Made by a program: the position numbers and the translations under genes. The notes under the pieces are model-generated. The model searched no databases. It saw only the letters and a program-made list of their open reading frames with translations, and was not told the DNA's origin. From Photobacterium malacitanum (lineage in GTDB: Bacteria > Pseudomonadota > Gammaproteobacteria > Enterobacterales > Vibrionaceae): a stretch of 64,000 nucleotides of DNA. The first letter of the stretch is position 1. Each line of letters begins with the position of its first letter. The stretch is taken from NCBI RefSeq assembly GCF_900185615.1, contig NZ_FYAK01000001.1:901701-965700 (forward strand). The letters are read 5' to 3'. Of this stretch, positions 56,416 to 64,000 are shown piece after piece.

Positions 56416-57552
56416 ATGTTTGATTATGAAAGCTTGCGAGTTATCTGGTGGGTATTAATCGGTGTGTTATGCATCGGTTTTGCAATTACTGATGGCTTTG
56501 ATATGGGTGTTGGTATGTTGTCGCCATTTATTGGTAAGACCGATACCGAACGCCGCGTAATGATTAACGCCATAGCACCACACTGGGATGGTAACCAAGT
56601 GTGGCTTATCACTGCCGGTGGTGGCTTATTTGCAGCATGGCCATTAGTTTACGCGACAGTGTTCTCTGGTTTTTATGTGGTACTTATCTTGGCATTAGCA
56701 TCGTTATGGTTACGCCCATTAGGGTTTGATTACCGCTCTAAGCTGCCTAATAGCCAATGGCGTAATTTGTGGGACAAAGCGATCTTCGTCGGCAGTATTG
56801 TGCCACCGATTGTTTTTGGTATCGTGTTTGGTAACCTGATGCAAGGTGTGCCGTTTGAGCTTAATGAATTTATGATTTCGACTTATCACGGGTCATTTTA
56901 TCAATTATTAAACCCATTTGCGTTACTGTGTGGCGGTGTTAGTTTACTGATGATCATCACTCAAGGTGCAACATTCCTGCAATTGAAAACAACCGCGGCT
57001 ATTCATGCTCGTGCACGTAATGTTGCCGTCATTTCGGCGATCTTAATGGCAATATTATTTGTTATTGCAGGTTTTGTTGCTCAAGGCATTAATGGCTATG
57101 TGATCACATCACAAGTATTACCCAATGCAGCATCCGATCCATTAACTAAAGAAGTTGCACGTCAAATGGGAGGGTTATTCACTAACTACCATAATCACCC
57201 TATTTTATGGATTGCACCAATATTGGCGGTTGTAATGCCATTACTAACAGCAATCTGTTCACGTGCAGATCGTGGTGGCTTTGCCTTCTTATGTTCAAGC
57301 TTAACCGCTGTAGGCGTGGTATTAACGTTTGGGTTTGCAACTTTCCCATTTATTATACCGTCAAGTTTAGATCCAAATGTAAGTCTAACTCTTTGGGACG
57401 CGACCTCATCAGAATACACATTACATATTATGACCATTGTGGCGTTTGTAATGGTACCGGTGATCTTGGCATACACCTCATGGTGTTACTACAAAATGTT
57501 TGGTCGTCTTGATACCAAATATATCGAAGACAATAAGACGTCACTGTACTAA
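56416..57552 (+). CDS. cydB: Cytochrome bd ubiquinol oxidase subunit II
   Basis: 378 residues with eight hydrophobic helices. FDYESLRVIWWVLIGVLCIGFAITDGFDMGVGML opens the protein and NAIAPHWDGNQVWLITAGGGLFAAWP follows, both hallmarks of CydB. It pairs with CydA to reduce oxygen to water without pumping protons. The order cydA-cydB-cydX is as in E. coli. Confidence 0.96.
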   Translation: MFDYESLRVIWWVLIGVLCIGFAITDGFDMGVGMLSPFIGKTDTERRVMINAIAPHWDGNQVWLITAGGGLFAAWPLVYATVFSGFYVVLILALASLWLRPLGFDYRSKLPNSQWRNLWDKAIFVGSIVPPIVFGIVFGNLMQGVPFELNEFMISTYHGSFYQLLNPFALLCGGVSLLMIITQGATFLQLKTTAAIHARARNVAVISAILMAILFVIAGFVAQGINGYVITSQVLPNAASDPLTKEVARQMGGLFTNYHNHPILWIAPILAVVMPLLTAICSRADRGGFAFLCSSLTAVGVVLTFGFATFPFIIPSSLDPNVSLTLWDATSSEYTLHIMTIVAFVMVPVILAYTSWCYYKMFGRLDTKYIEDNKTSLY

Positions 57553-57566
57553 GGAATAAACACACA

Positions 57567-57674
57567 ATGTGGTATTTAGCGTGGTTTTTAGGTATTTTGC
57601 TCGCATGTTCATTTGCGATAATTAATGCCTTATGGCTTGAACAAGACACCAGTGATGATGAATTAATTAAATAA
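57567..57674 (+). CDS. cydX: Cytochrome bd accessory peptide CydX
   Basis: 35-residue single-helix protein (MWYLAWFLGILLACSFAIIN, then ALWLEQD and an acidic tail). It closely resembles E. coli CydX (MWYFAWILGTLLACSF), which stabilises the heme centres of the oxidase. It lies 14 bases after cydB with AAGGAATAAA as ribosome site, and a terminator follows. The neighbouring ybgE found in E. coli is absent. Confidence 0.93.
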   Translation: MWYLAWFLGILLACSFAIINALWLEQDTSDDELIK

Positions 57675-57692
57675 TTCTAAGCGCACAAACAT

Positions 57693-57727
57693 AAAAAAAT
57701 CAGCCATAATCTATGGCTGATTTTTTA
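57693..57727. terminator. Bidirectional terminator between cydX and prmB
   Basis: AAAAAATCAGCCATA / TATGGCTGATTTTTT with a three-base loop, between convergent genes. Confidence 0.92.
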
Positions 57728-57762
57728 TTGTTATTACCAGTATTGATTAAGCTTGGGGTTAA

Positions 57763-58695
57763 TTAATCGCGGTAAAGAGCAAAATCTTCAGCACAATCAA
57801 CTAGCTGCTCACGAGTTAACATAAACACGCCGTGACCACCATTAGCAAACTCTAACCACAAAAATGGAATATGCGGATATTGCTCTTCCATGTGGATCAT
57901 TGAGTTGCCAACTTCACAAATCAAAATACCGTTCTCTTTCAGGTAATCTGGCGCATTAGCAAGAATACGGCGAACCAACTTTAGACCATCACTGCCTGCG
58001 GCTAAACCTAGCTCTGGCTCATGACGGAACTCTTCTGGTAGGCTGTCCATATCTTCTTGATCAACATACGGCGGATTAGTCACGATAAGATCGTATTTAT
58101 CTTTTGGAATATCACGTAAAAGATCAGAACGAAGCGGAATCACTTGCTGCTCAAGACCATGATCCGTTATATTCTGTTCAGCAACAGCAAGTGCATCTGT
58201 CGAAATATCAACGATATCGACTTCTGCTTCAGGGAACATGTGCGCACAAGCTATACCAATGCAGCCACTTCCCGTACACAGATCCATGATCCGTGTTGGC
58301 TCTTGTTGTAAAAAAGGTTCAAAGCGGTTTTCAATGAGCTCGCCAATTGGTGAACGTGGCACAAGTACACGCTCATCAACAAAGAACTCCATACCGCAAA
58401 AGTAGGCAACATTCGTTAAGTATGAAACAGGTGTACGTTCATTGATGCGACGCATTACACGTTCAACAATGCGATGACGCTCACTGCTTGTTAAACGAGA
58501 ATTACGCACTTCCGCTGGAACATCCAACGGTAAGTAAACTGTCGGTAGTACCAGTTGCACAGCTTCATCCCATGCATTGTCTGTACCATGACCGTAAAAT
58601 AGGCCAGCAGCATTAAAACGGCTTACCGTCCAACGTAGCATGTCCTGCAATGTGTGAAGTTCGCTGACAGCTTCGTCGACAAAAATCTTATCCAA
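57763..58695 (-). CDS. prmB: Ribosomal protein L3 glutamine methyltransferase
   Basis: SAM-dependent N5-glutamine methyltransferase, 310 residues. The SAM fold reads [20 protein letters not shown] (near 135), and the catalytic NPPY is in [15 protein letters not shown] (near 205). It starts at TTG (58695) with a strong GGAGG five bases upstream. It diverges from smrB, the same pairing as in E. coli. Confidence 0.95.
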   Translation of the reverse strand: MDKIFVDEAVSELHTLQDMLRWTVSRFNAAGLFYGHGTDNAWDEAVQLVLPTVYLPLDVPAEVRNSRLTSSERHRIVERVMRRINERTPVSYLTNVAYFCGMEFFVDERVLVPRSPIGELIENRFEPFLQQEPTRIMDLCTGSGCIGIACAHMFPEAEVDIVDISTDALAVAEQNITDHGLEQQVIPLRSDLLRDIPKDKYDLIVTNPPYVDQEDMDSLPEEFRHEPELGLAAGSDGLKLVRRILANAPDYLKENGILICEVGNSMIHMEEQYPHIPFLWLEFANGGHGVFMLTREQLVDCAEDFALYRD

Positions 58696-58748
58696 AATAG
58701 CCTCCGATAAACGCTACAATACCACTATACAATTGTTGGAATTTCATT

Positions 58749-59279
58749 ATGAGTAATAAAGATTCACAGCTTGAAGATGATTTCAATCTCTTCAAGGCAG
58801 AAGTAAAAGGCGTAAAAAAGTTCACGCATGATACCATAATCGCGCCACGTCAACAGAACTCTAAAGCGGATAAAGCAAAAGTGATGGGCAAAGAGACCCA
58901 AAATCATGAGTTTTACTTCTCTGATGAGTTTGAGCCGCATCTTAGCGACACTGGCCCTACGCAATATGCACGTACAGGTGTGTCTAAATATGAAGTGAAA
59001 AAGCTTCGACGTGGTGTGTATGTTCCTGATATTTACCTAGATATGCATGGAATGACACAACTAGAAGCAAAACGTGAGCTTGCGGCAATGATTGCAGCGT
59101 GCATCAAAGAACATGTGTCATGTGCTTGCGTTATGCATGGTATAGGTAAACATATTCTCAAACAAAAAGCGCCAATGTGGTTAGCCCAACATCCAGATGT
59201 GATGGCGTTTCATCAAGCGCCACTAGAGTTTGGTGGCGCAGGTGCATTATTAGTGTTGATTGATATTCCTGAACGCTAA
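58749..59279 (+). CDS. smrB: SmrB endonuclease (ribosome-collision rescue)
   Basis: 176 residues. A disordered N-terminus (1-90) is followed by a Smr domain: LDMHGMTQLEAKRELAAMI (near 97) with the catalytic DxH, and CVMHGIGKHILKQKAPMWL (near 128). In E. coli SmrB cuts mRNA between collided ribosomes. Its stop overlaps the end of the convergent lipoprotein gene by four bases. Confidence 0.93.
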   Translation: MSNKDSQLEDDFNLFKAEVKGVKKFTHDTIIAPRQQNSKADKAKVMGKETQNHEFYFSDEFEPHLSDTGPTQYARTGVSKYEVKKLRRGVYVPDIYLDMHGMTQLEAKRELAAMIAACIKEHVSCACVMHGIGKHILKQKAPMWLAQHPDVMAFHQAPLEFGGAGALLVLIDIPER

Positions 59280-59635
59280 TATCTCGGTTTTACCATATGG
59301 CCTACATTCACTACTTTACCATGGTTAAATAACGTCACTTCTCCTGTCTCGCAGACTTTTAGACGTTTTTTAACCGCGGTTTCAACGTAAAAGTACTCAC
59401 AGTTATCATTACGGGCACTATCAATACGCGCAAAAATAACTAAGGGCGGAGCACCAACTTCATTGGAGTGGTTAACAAAGGTTAAGCTACTGCCCGTTTG
59501 TGAAACATGCATCCCCTCTGTGCGTCCATCAGACCACTTCACCATTCCGTTAGCAGACAGTCGCACAGGCTCGCCAACACTGCAGCCTGTCAGAAATAAT
59601 AGTCCTATAGCGGTAACTATTGCTAATTTAGTCAT
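59276..59635 (-). CDS. Hypothetical lipoprotein
   Basis: 119 residues. A lipoprotein signal ends at Cys18 (GLLFLTGCS). The mature part is small and beta-rich, with two more cysteines (DNCEYFYVE, KVCETGEV) likely disulfide-bonded. Function not recognised. It lies 12 bases after sixA on the same strand and may be co-transcribed with it. Confidence 0.75.
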   Translation of the reverse strand: MTKLAIVTAIGLLFLTGCSVGEPVRLSANGMVKWSDGRTEGMHVSQTGSSLTFVNHSNEVGAPPLVIFARIDSARNDNCEYFYVETAVKKRLKVCETGEVTLFNHGKVVNVGHMVKPRY

Positions 59636-59647
59636 GGTGGTTATCCA

Positions 59648-60121
59648 TTATTTATGTGGCTGCTGTTGCCATAACAAGCTGCTGGTTCCCGTTTGAGGAT
59701 CGTACTCAATCGCGGCAATCGCAGAGGTTAAAAACATTGGCGGTTGAACACCTGCGACCAATTCTGCGGTTAAATAGCCGACTAATGGCAGATGTGAAAT
59801 CAATAACAATGATTGTGGTTGCTCTGTCTCAATGATCGCCTGAATATATTCAGCCACTGTTTCTGCATCACCGTAAGGCGTAATATCTTCAACACTGTCG
59901 ACTCGTGTTGGAGACGGTAAGCTATCAGCCATTGCTTGCCACGTTTGTTGCGCACGTAAATATGGACTAACCCATACTCGATCCAACTCACCATTCAAAT
60001 GTGATGCGAGTAATGTCGCCATTTGCTGTGATTGCGCAATACCGCGTGCGGTTAATGGGCGCTCAGCATCACTGGCTGCAAAATTTTCGGCTTCGCCGTG
60101 ACGCATAATATATATTTGCAT
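59648..60121 (-). CDS. sixA: Phosphohistidine phosphatase SixA
   Basis: 157 residues of the histidine phosphatase superfamily: MQIYIMRHGEAEN holds the catalytic RHG, and LLLISHLPLVG the second His. In E. coli it removes phosphate from the Hpt domain of ArcB and from the nitrogen phosphotransfer system. It lies near fadJ in both genomes. GGAAT precedes the ATG. Confidence 0.93.
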   Translation of the reverse strand: MQIYIMRHGEAENFAASDAERPLTARGIAQSQQMATLLASHLNGELDRVWVSPYLRAQQTWQAMADSLPSPTRVDSVEDITPYGDAETVAEYIQAIIETEQPQSLLLISHLPLVGYLTAELVAGVQPPMFLTSAIAAIEYDPQTGTSSLLWQQQPHK

Positions 60122-60291
60122 AGATATTCCGATAACCTCAGTTAAACAATCGCCATAGCCACTCTGGAGTTTGTTGGAGTGGGTCGATCATTATTACATG
60201 GTTTGATTATTGGCATAACCATAGAGTTTTAATTCTGTGGCTAAGCCTACTATTTAACGGCTTAATTGATTAAGTAATGACTAATTCATCA

Positions 60292-60333
60292 TTTTGTTAA
60301 CAAAAATGCGACCTAGATGTCATCTAATCGCAT
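60292..60333. promoter_or_regulatory. Two palindromes before the insulinase-family gene
   Basis: TTTTGTTAACAAAA (60292-60305) is a perfect 14-base palindrome. Directly after it, ATGCGA-cc-TAGATG-t-CATCTA-a-TCGCAT (60306-60333) is a nearly perfect 28-base palindrome. They lie 70-110 bases before the protease start, where an operator would be expected. Confidence 0.5.
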
Positions 60334-60401
60334 CTTCAATTTGCCAGCCTTAATATTGAGCGTCATACTTACTCTAAATCCCTCTAAAATAGGCTCTTCC
60401 T

Positions 60402-63167
60402 GTGCATACTAGCCCTAACGATCATAAGCAGTATCGCTACCTCACTTTAGCGAACGAACTTCGAGTACTGCTCGTTCATGATGCTGAAGCGCCTCGCTCT
60501 GCAGCTGCATTGTCTGTCGAGATTGGCCATTTTGATGATCCCATCGACCGTCAAGGCATGGCGCATTTTCTTGAGCATATGCTCTTTCTTGGCACTGAAA
60601 AATACCCACGTGTCGGTGAATTCCAAACCTTCATCAACCGTAATGGTGGCAGTAATAATGCGTGGACTGGCACTGAAAACACCACCTTTTTCTTTGAAAT
60701 AAGTCCTCATGGTTTTGAAGAGGGCTTAGATCGTTTCGGCCAATTTTTTACCGCGCCATTATTTAATGAAGATGCGGTCGACAAAGAACGTCAAGCTGTT
60801 GACTCTGAATACAAATTAAAAATAAAAGACGACGTGCGTCGTTTATATCAAGTTCAAAAAGAAACCATCAATCAAGCCCACCCTTTTGCCAAGTTCTCGG
60901 TTGGTGATCTTACCACTCTTGATGACCGCAATGGCCAATCAGTACGTGACGATTTATTAGCTTTTTATCATCAACACTATTCAGCTGATGTGATGGGACT
61001 GGTGCTGTTAGGCCCACAATCGCTAGATGAGCTAGAACGCTACACTCAAGAGTTCTTTAGTAAAATTCCTAATGCTACCACTAAAAAATTAGCAATTGAC
61101 GTGCCATTTGTTACTGAAAACGAGTGTCAGAAGTTCATTCAAATTGAACCTATTAAAGAGTTGCGTAAGTTAACATTATCGTTTGCACTGCCTTCGGTTG
61201 ACGAACACTATCAAATCAAGCCGTTATCCTATCTTGCCCACTTATTGGGTAATGAAGGTAGCGGTAGCTTAATGGCGATTTTGAAACAACGCGGCTTGAT
61301 CAATACCCTAACCGCTGGCGGTGGCGTGAGCGGTAATAATTTCCGTGAATTTACCATTGGTTTAAATTTAACCCCTAAAGGCCAGCAACATACCGATGAA
61401 ATCGTGCAGTGTGTATTTGCCTTTATTGCGCTCATAAAGCAACAAGGGTTAAATAGTTGGCGTTATCAAGAAAAGAAATCAGTACTAGAGATGGCATTTC
61501 GTTATCAAGAGAAAAGCCGTCCACTTGATACCGTTAGTTATTTAGTTATGAACCTGCTGCATTACAACGCCGAAGATATTATCTATGGCGACTATATGAT
61601 GGAAGGCTACGATCAACAATTACTTGAGCAATTATTAGCCTACTTTAGCGTCAGTAATATGCGGTTAACCTTAGTCGCACAAGGGGGTCATTACGACCGT
61701 GTCGCCGCTTGGTATGATACCCCTTACTCAGTAACGCCCTTTACGCCACAGCAAGTGGAAATGTGGACCAATATTAGCCTTGATCCAGAGTTATTATTGC
61801 CTGAGCCTAATATTTATTTATGCGAAAAATTTGAGCCTTTAGCGCTTGAGGCTGGATCAGACTTACCACCACAATTAATTCAAGATCTGCCAGGGTTTAG
61901 GCTGTGGCATAAACAAGAACATGATTTTCGCGTGCCCAAAGGCATTGTTTATGTTGCGATTGATAGCCCGCATGCCGTCAGTTCAACCACCAATATTGTC
62001 AAAACACGCTTATGTGTTGAGTTACTATTAGAAGCGATCAATGAATCAGCTTATCCTGCTGAAATTGCAGGTATGTCTTACAATCTTTATGCCCATCAAG
62101 GCGGTGTAACGCTACAACTTTCAGGGTTTAGTGAAAAACAGCCACAATTGATGCAATTGATTTTAGAGCGTTTTAAGCAGCGTAATTTTACGCAACAGCG
62201 GTTTGATAATATCAAAGCACAGATGTTACGTAATTGGCGCAATGCAGCAGAAGATAAACCTATTTCACAGCTGTTTAATCAATTAACTGGTTTATTACAG
62301 CCCAATAATCCGCCTTATCCGCATTTAATTGCAGCCCTAGAAACCATTACTATCGATCAACTACCGCCGTTTGTTGAAGCGATGTTTGCAGAGCTGCATA
62401 TTGACACCTTCGTGTATGGTAACTGGATCAAAAAAGATGCATTGGCGCTAGCTGAAACCCTCAAAGATGCATTTCGTGTCACCGACCAACTTTATGGTGA
62501 ATCACAACGACCGCTAGTACATATAGAAAACAGTGGCACATTAACCTATGAGTTAGATTGTAATCATGAAGATTCGGCCATCTTAATGTATTACCAATCA
62601 CGCCAAACAACACCAAAGAAAATTGCGATTTATACCCTCGCAAACCATTTAATGTCGACCACGTTTTTCCATGAATTACGCACTAAACAACAACTCGGTT
62701 ATATGGTAGGAACCGGCAATTTACCGTTAAATCGCCATCCTGGATTGATCTTATATATTCAATCACCCGTCGCTGAACCAAGTTATTTATCTGATGCTAT
62801 TGATGACTTTACTAATGCCTTTGCATTGGTGCTTTTAGAGCTTAATGAAGCCCAATGGCAAGCCAGTAAAACAGGATTAATTGCACAAATATCAGAGCCT
62901 GATACTAACCTTCGAGCGCGAGCACAGCGATTCTGGGTCAGCATTGGTAATAAAGATGAACACTTTAATCAACGCCAATTAGTGATTGAGCAACTTAAAA
63001 AATTAAGCCGCGCCGATATGATTAAATTCATTGTCGATACCGTTAAGCCACGTACTGCTAATCGGTTGGTCATGTATTACACCGGTAAAACACATCAAGG
63101 TTCTGAGCCACTAACAATAGGTCAACCGATTGAATCTATAGAGGATTTCCAGAAAAACGCTTACTAA
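60402..63167 (+). CDS. Insulinase-family zinc protease (protease III-like)
   Basis: 921 residues of the M16A family. The inverted zinc site HFLEHMLFLGTEKYP is near residue 59, with the distal Glu in the usual EYKLKIKDDVRRLYQVQKE segment. The C-terminal half has the inactive domains and ELRTKQQLGYMVGTG, which binds the substrate end. It begins at GTG (60402) without a visible signal peptide, unlike periplasmic E. coli PtrA, so it may be cytoplasmic. It sits between sixA and fadJ. Confidence 0.9.
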   Translation: MHTSPNDHKQYRYLTLANELRVLLVHDAEAPRSAAALSVEIGHFDDPIDRQGMAHFLEHMLFLGTEKYPRVGEFQTFINRNGGSNNAWTGTENTTFFFEISPHGFEEGLDRFGQFFTAPLFNEDAVDKERQAVDSEYKLKIKDDVRRLYQVQKETINQAHPFAKFSVGDLTTLDDRNGQSVRDDLLAFYHQHYSADVMGLVLLGPQSLDELERYTQEFFSKIPNATTKKLAIDVPFVTENECQKFIQIEPIKELRKLTLSFALPSVDEHYQIKPLSYLAHLLGNEGSGSLMAILKQRGLINTLTAGGGVSGNNFREFTIGLNLTPKGQQHTDEIVQCVFAFIALIKQQGLNSWRYQEKKSVLEMAFRYQEKSRPLDTVSYLVMNLLHYNAEDIIYGDYMMEGYDQQLLEQLLAYFSVSNMRLTLVAQGGHYDRVAAWYDTPYSVTPFTPQQVEMWTNISLDPELLLPEPNIYLCEKFEPLALEAGSDLPPQLIQDLPGFRLWHKQEHDFRVPKGIVYVAIDSPHAVSSTTNIVKTRLCVELLLEAINESAYPAEIAGMSYNLYAHQGGVTLQLSGFSEKQPQLMQLILERFKQRNFTQQRFDNIKAQMLRNWRNAAEDKPISQLFNQLTGLLQPNNPPYPHLIAALETITIDQLPPFVEAMFAELHIDTFVYGNWIKKDALALAETLKDAFRVTDQLYGESQRPLVHIENSGTLTYELDCNHEDSAILMYYQSRQTTPKKIAIYTLANHLMSTTFFHELRTKQQLGYMVGTGNLPLNRHPGLILYIQSPVAEPSYLSDAIDDFTNAFALVLLELNEAQWQASKTGLIAQISEPDTNLRARAQRFWVSIGNKDEHFNQRQLVIEQLKKLSRADMIKFIVDTVKPRTANRLVMYYTGKTHQGSEPLTIGQPIESIEDFQKNAY

Positions 63168-63169
63168 AT

Positions 63170-63208
63170 AAAAAACCCTATTTATATTGAATAAATGGGG
63201 TTTTATTT
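63170..63208 (+). terminator. Terminator of the protease gene
   Basis: AAAACCCTATTTAT with AATAAATGGGGTTTT (one G-T pair) followed by ATTTTA. Confidence 0.8.
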
Positions 63209-63380
63209 TAACAGCTAACATTTAAGTAGTTTTATTATGATAAAAAACACTTTCATAACATTTCAGTAGCTAAGTAACTGTCCTCATAAGCATAATAATC
63301 ATTATAAATATATTGCCATTATTGCAGAAACATACGGCATTAATTGCAAATAGCATTAAATTGATTAGAAGAGGATCGCC

Positions 63381-63662
63381 GTGACTCAACGATGTCCGCA
63401 CTGCCAAATTGAAATAGATGCACCCAAGCTAAATGCATACGAAGATAACTTTGTTTGTCCTCATTGCGCCGCTACGTTATCTCATAGCCAAATTGATATC
63501 TTTTTTTATGCCTTTTGCTTTATTGCATTAGTCTCATTACTGCTGATCACTGTGGGCCACGTTAACACCTTTATTGCCCTCGTTGTCGCTGCGGTAAGCT
63601 ATCGTTTCTGTCGCGGTAAGCTATTTGAGTCTCGCTTTCGTTTAATTCGCTGTACCTTTTAA
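63381..63662 (+). CDS. Small zinc-ribbon membrane protein
   Basis: 93 residues, starting at GTG 63381 (GAGG six bases upstream). Two CxxC pairs (RCPHCQ and VCPHCA, residues 4-33) form a zinc ribbon, followed by two hydrophobic helices (about 42-59 and 62-77) and a basic tail. Not recognised further; such proteins often act in membrane-linked regulation. It is convergent with fadJ. Confidence 0.75.
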   Translation: MTQRCPHCQIEIDAPKLNAYEDNFVCPHCAATLSHSQIDIFFYAFCFIALVSLLLITVGHVNTFIALVVAAVSYRFCRGKLFESRFRLIRCTF

Positions 63663-63694
63663 CATTCTCCATGACAGCCAAACGACACTCAACA

Positions 63695-63719
63695 AAAAGC
63701 CTGCATCAAAGCAGGCTTA
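63695..63719. terminator. Terminator between the zinc-ribbon gene and fadJ
   Basis: AAGCCTGC / GCAGGCTT stem with a six-base loop. On the minus strand it is followed by TTTTTG, so it mainly ends fadJ. Confidence 0.8.
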
Positions 63720-63743
63720 ATGGTTAATGTTGATTATAACGGC

Positions 63744-64000
63744 TTAATAAAACCGTTGCTGAGCTTGCGCCATCTCTACCAAATAATCACAAGGAGCAAA
63801 ACGCTCACCATAAAGATCACTGTATTCGCGCATCATATCGACCACTAAATCGATACCTAAATGATCCATATAACTAAATGGCCCGCCAAGAAATGGAGGA
63901 AAACCGATACCAAATATCGCGCCAATATCCCCATCTCGCGCTGATTTGATCACCCCTTCATTTAAACAGCGTGCAGCTTCATTCAACATCATTAAAGTAC
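63744..64000 (-). CDS. fadJ: Fatty-acid oxidation complex alpha subunit FadJ, C-terminal end
   Basis: Only the last 85 or so residues are in the window and the frame runs off the right edge. [35 protein letters not shown] and [12 protein letters not shown] match the C-terminus of 3-hydroxyacyl-CoA dehydrogenase alpha subunits and fit E. coli FadJ better than FadB. The ATG at 63992 is internal. In E. coli fadJ neighbours sixA, which agrees. Confidence 0.88.
   Translation of the reverse strand, partial: TLMMLNEAARCLNEGVIKSARDGDIGAIFGIGFPPFLGGPFSYMDHLGIDLVVDMMREYSDLYGERFAPCDYLVEMAQAQQRFY

Overview
The window looks like a chromosomal segment of a marine gamma-proteobacterium of the family Vibrionaceae, most probably Photobacterium. 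The evidence is the htpG/toxR-toxS divergent pair, a ToxR-type porin, and an AT-rich genome that otherwise keeps the enterobacterial gene order around adk, dnaX and apt. No tRNA, rRNA operon, transposase, prophage or CRISPR array was recognised. The one structural RNA gene recognised is the 4.5S SRP RNA.

1-20 kb is mostly conserved core. It holds the 3' part of asnB, then gsk, hemH, adk and htpG, the toxRS insertion, recR-ybaB-dnaX, apt and a DUF454 gene. In E. coli the DUF454 gene, priC and rsmS are adjacent. Here five genes (a DksA-like zinc-finger gene, a YccT/CsgI-like gene, a major porin, dinG and a TauE/SafE permease) sit between them. dnaX carries an in-frame A AAA AAG slippery heptamer followed by a -1 frame stop, so it should make both tau and gamma.

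20-35 kb starts with an RND efflux pair. It continues with a complete nitrate assimilation locus: cobA-nirB-nirD-narK-PP2C/kinase on the minus strand and nasA diverging on the plus strand. The 429-bp spacer has a sigma-54 type (GG-N10-GC) promoter facing each way and two NtrC-like sites between them, which predicts joint nitrogen control.

35-48 kb is more accessory. It holds a LysR/MFS pair, small secreted or broken genes, alanine dehydrogenase, a DMT transporter, a divergent UvrB, nfsA and a VOC protein. A DUF4160/DUF2442-HTH pair resembling a toxin-antitoxin module lies between two roughly 190-225 bp direct repeats, one with a hexanucleotide expansion. Next to it is an unrecognised two-gene operon (a 294-aa soluble protein plus a four-helix membrane protein), the best candidate here for an undescribed system. 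A lepB-type signal peptidase gene follows.

48.6-64 kb returns to conserved functions: ffs, an alkyltransferase-like protein, tesB, an Lrp-family regulator with a PLP enzyme, queC, cydABX (with the tiny cydX), prmB, smrB, sixA, an insulinase-family protease, and the 3' end of fadJ at the right edge.
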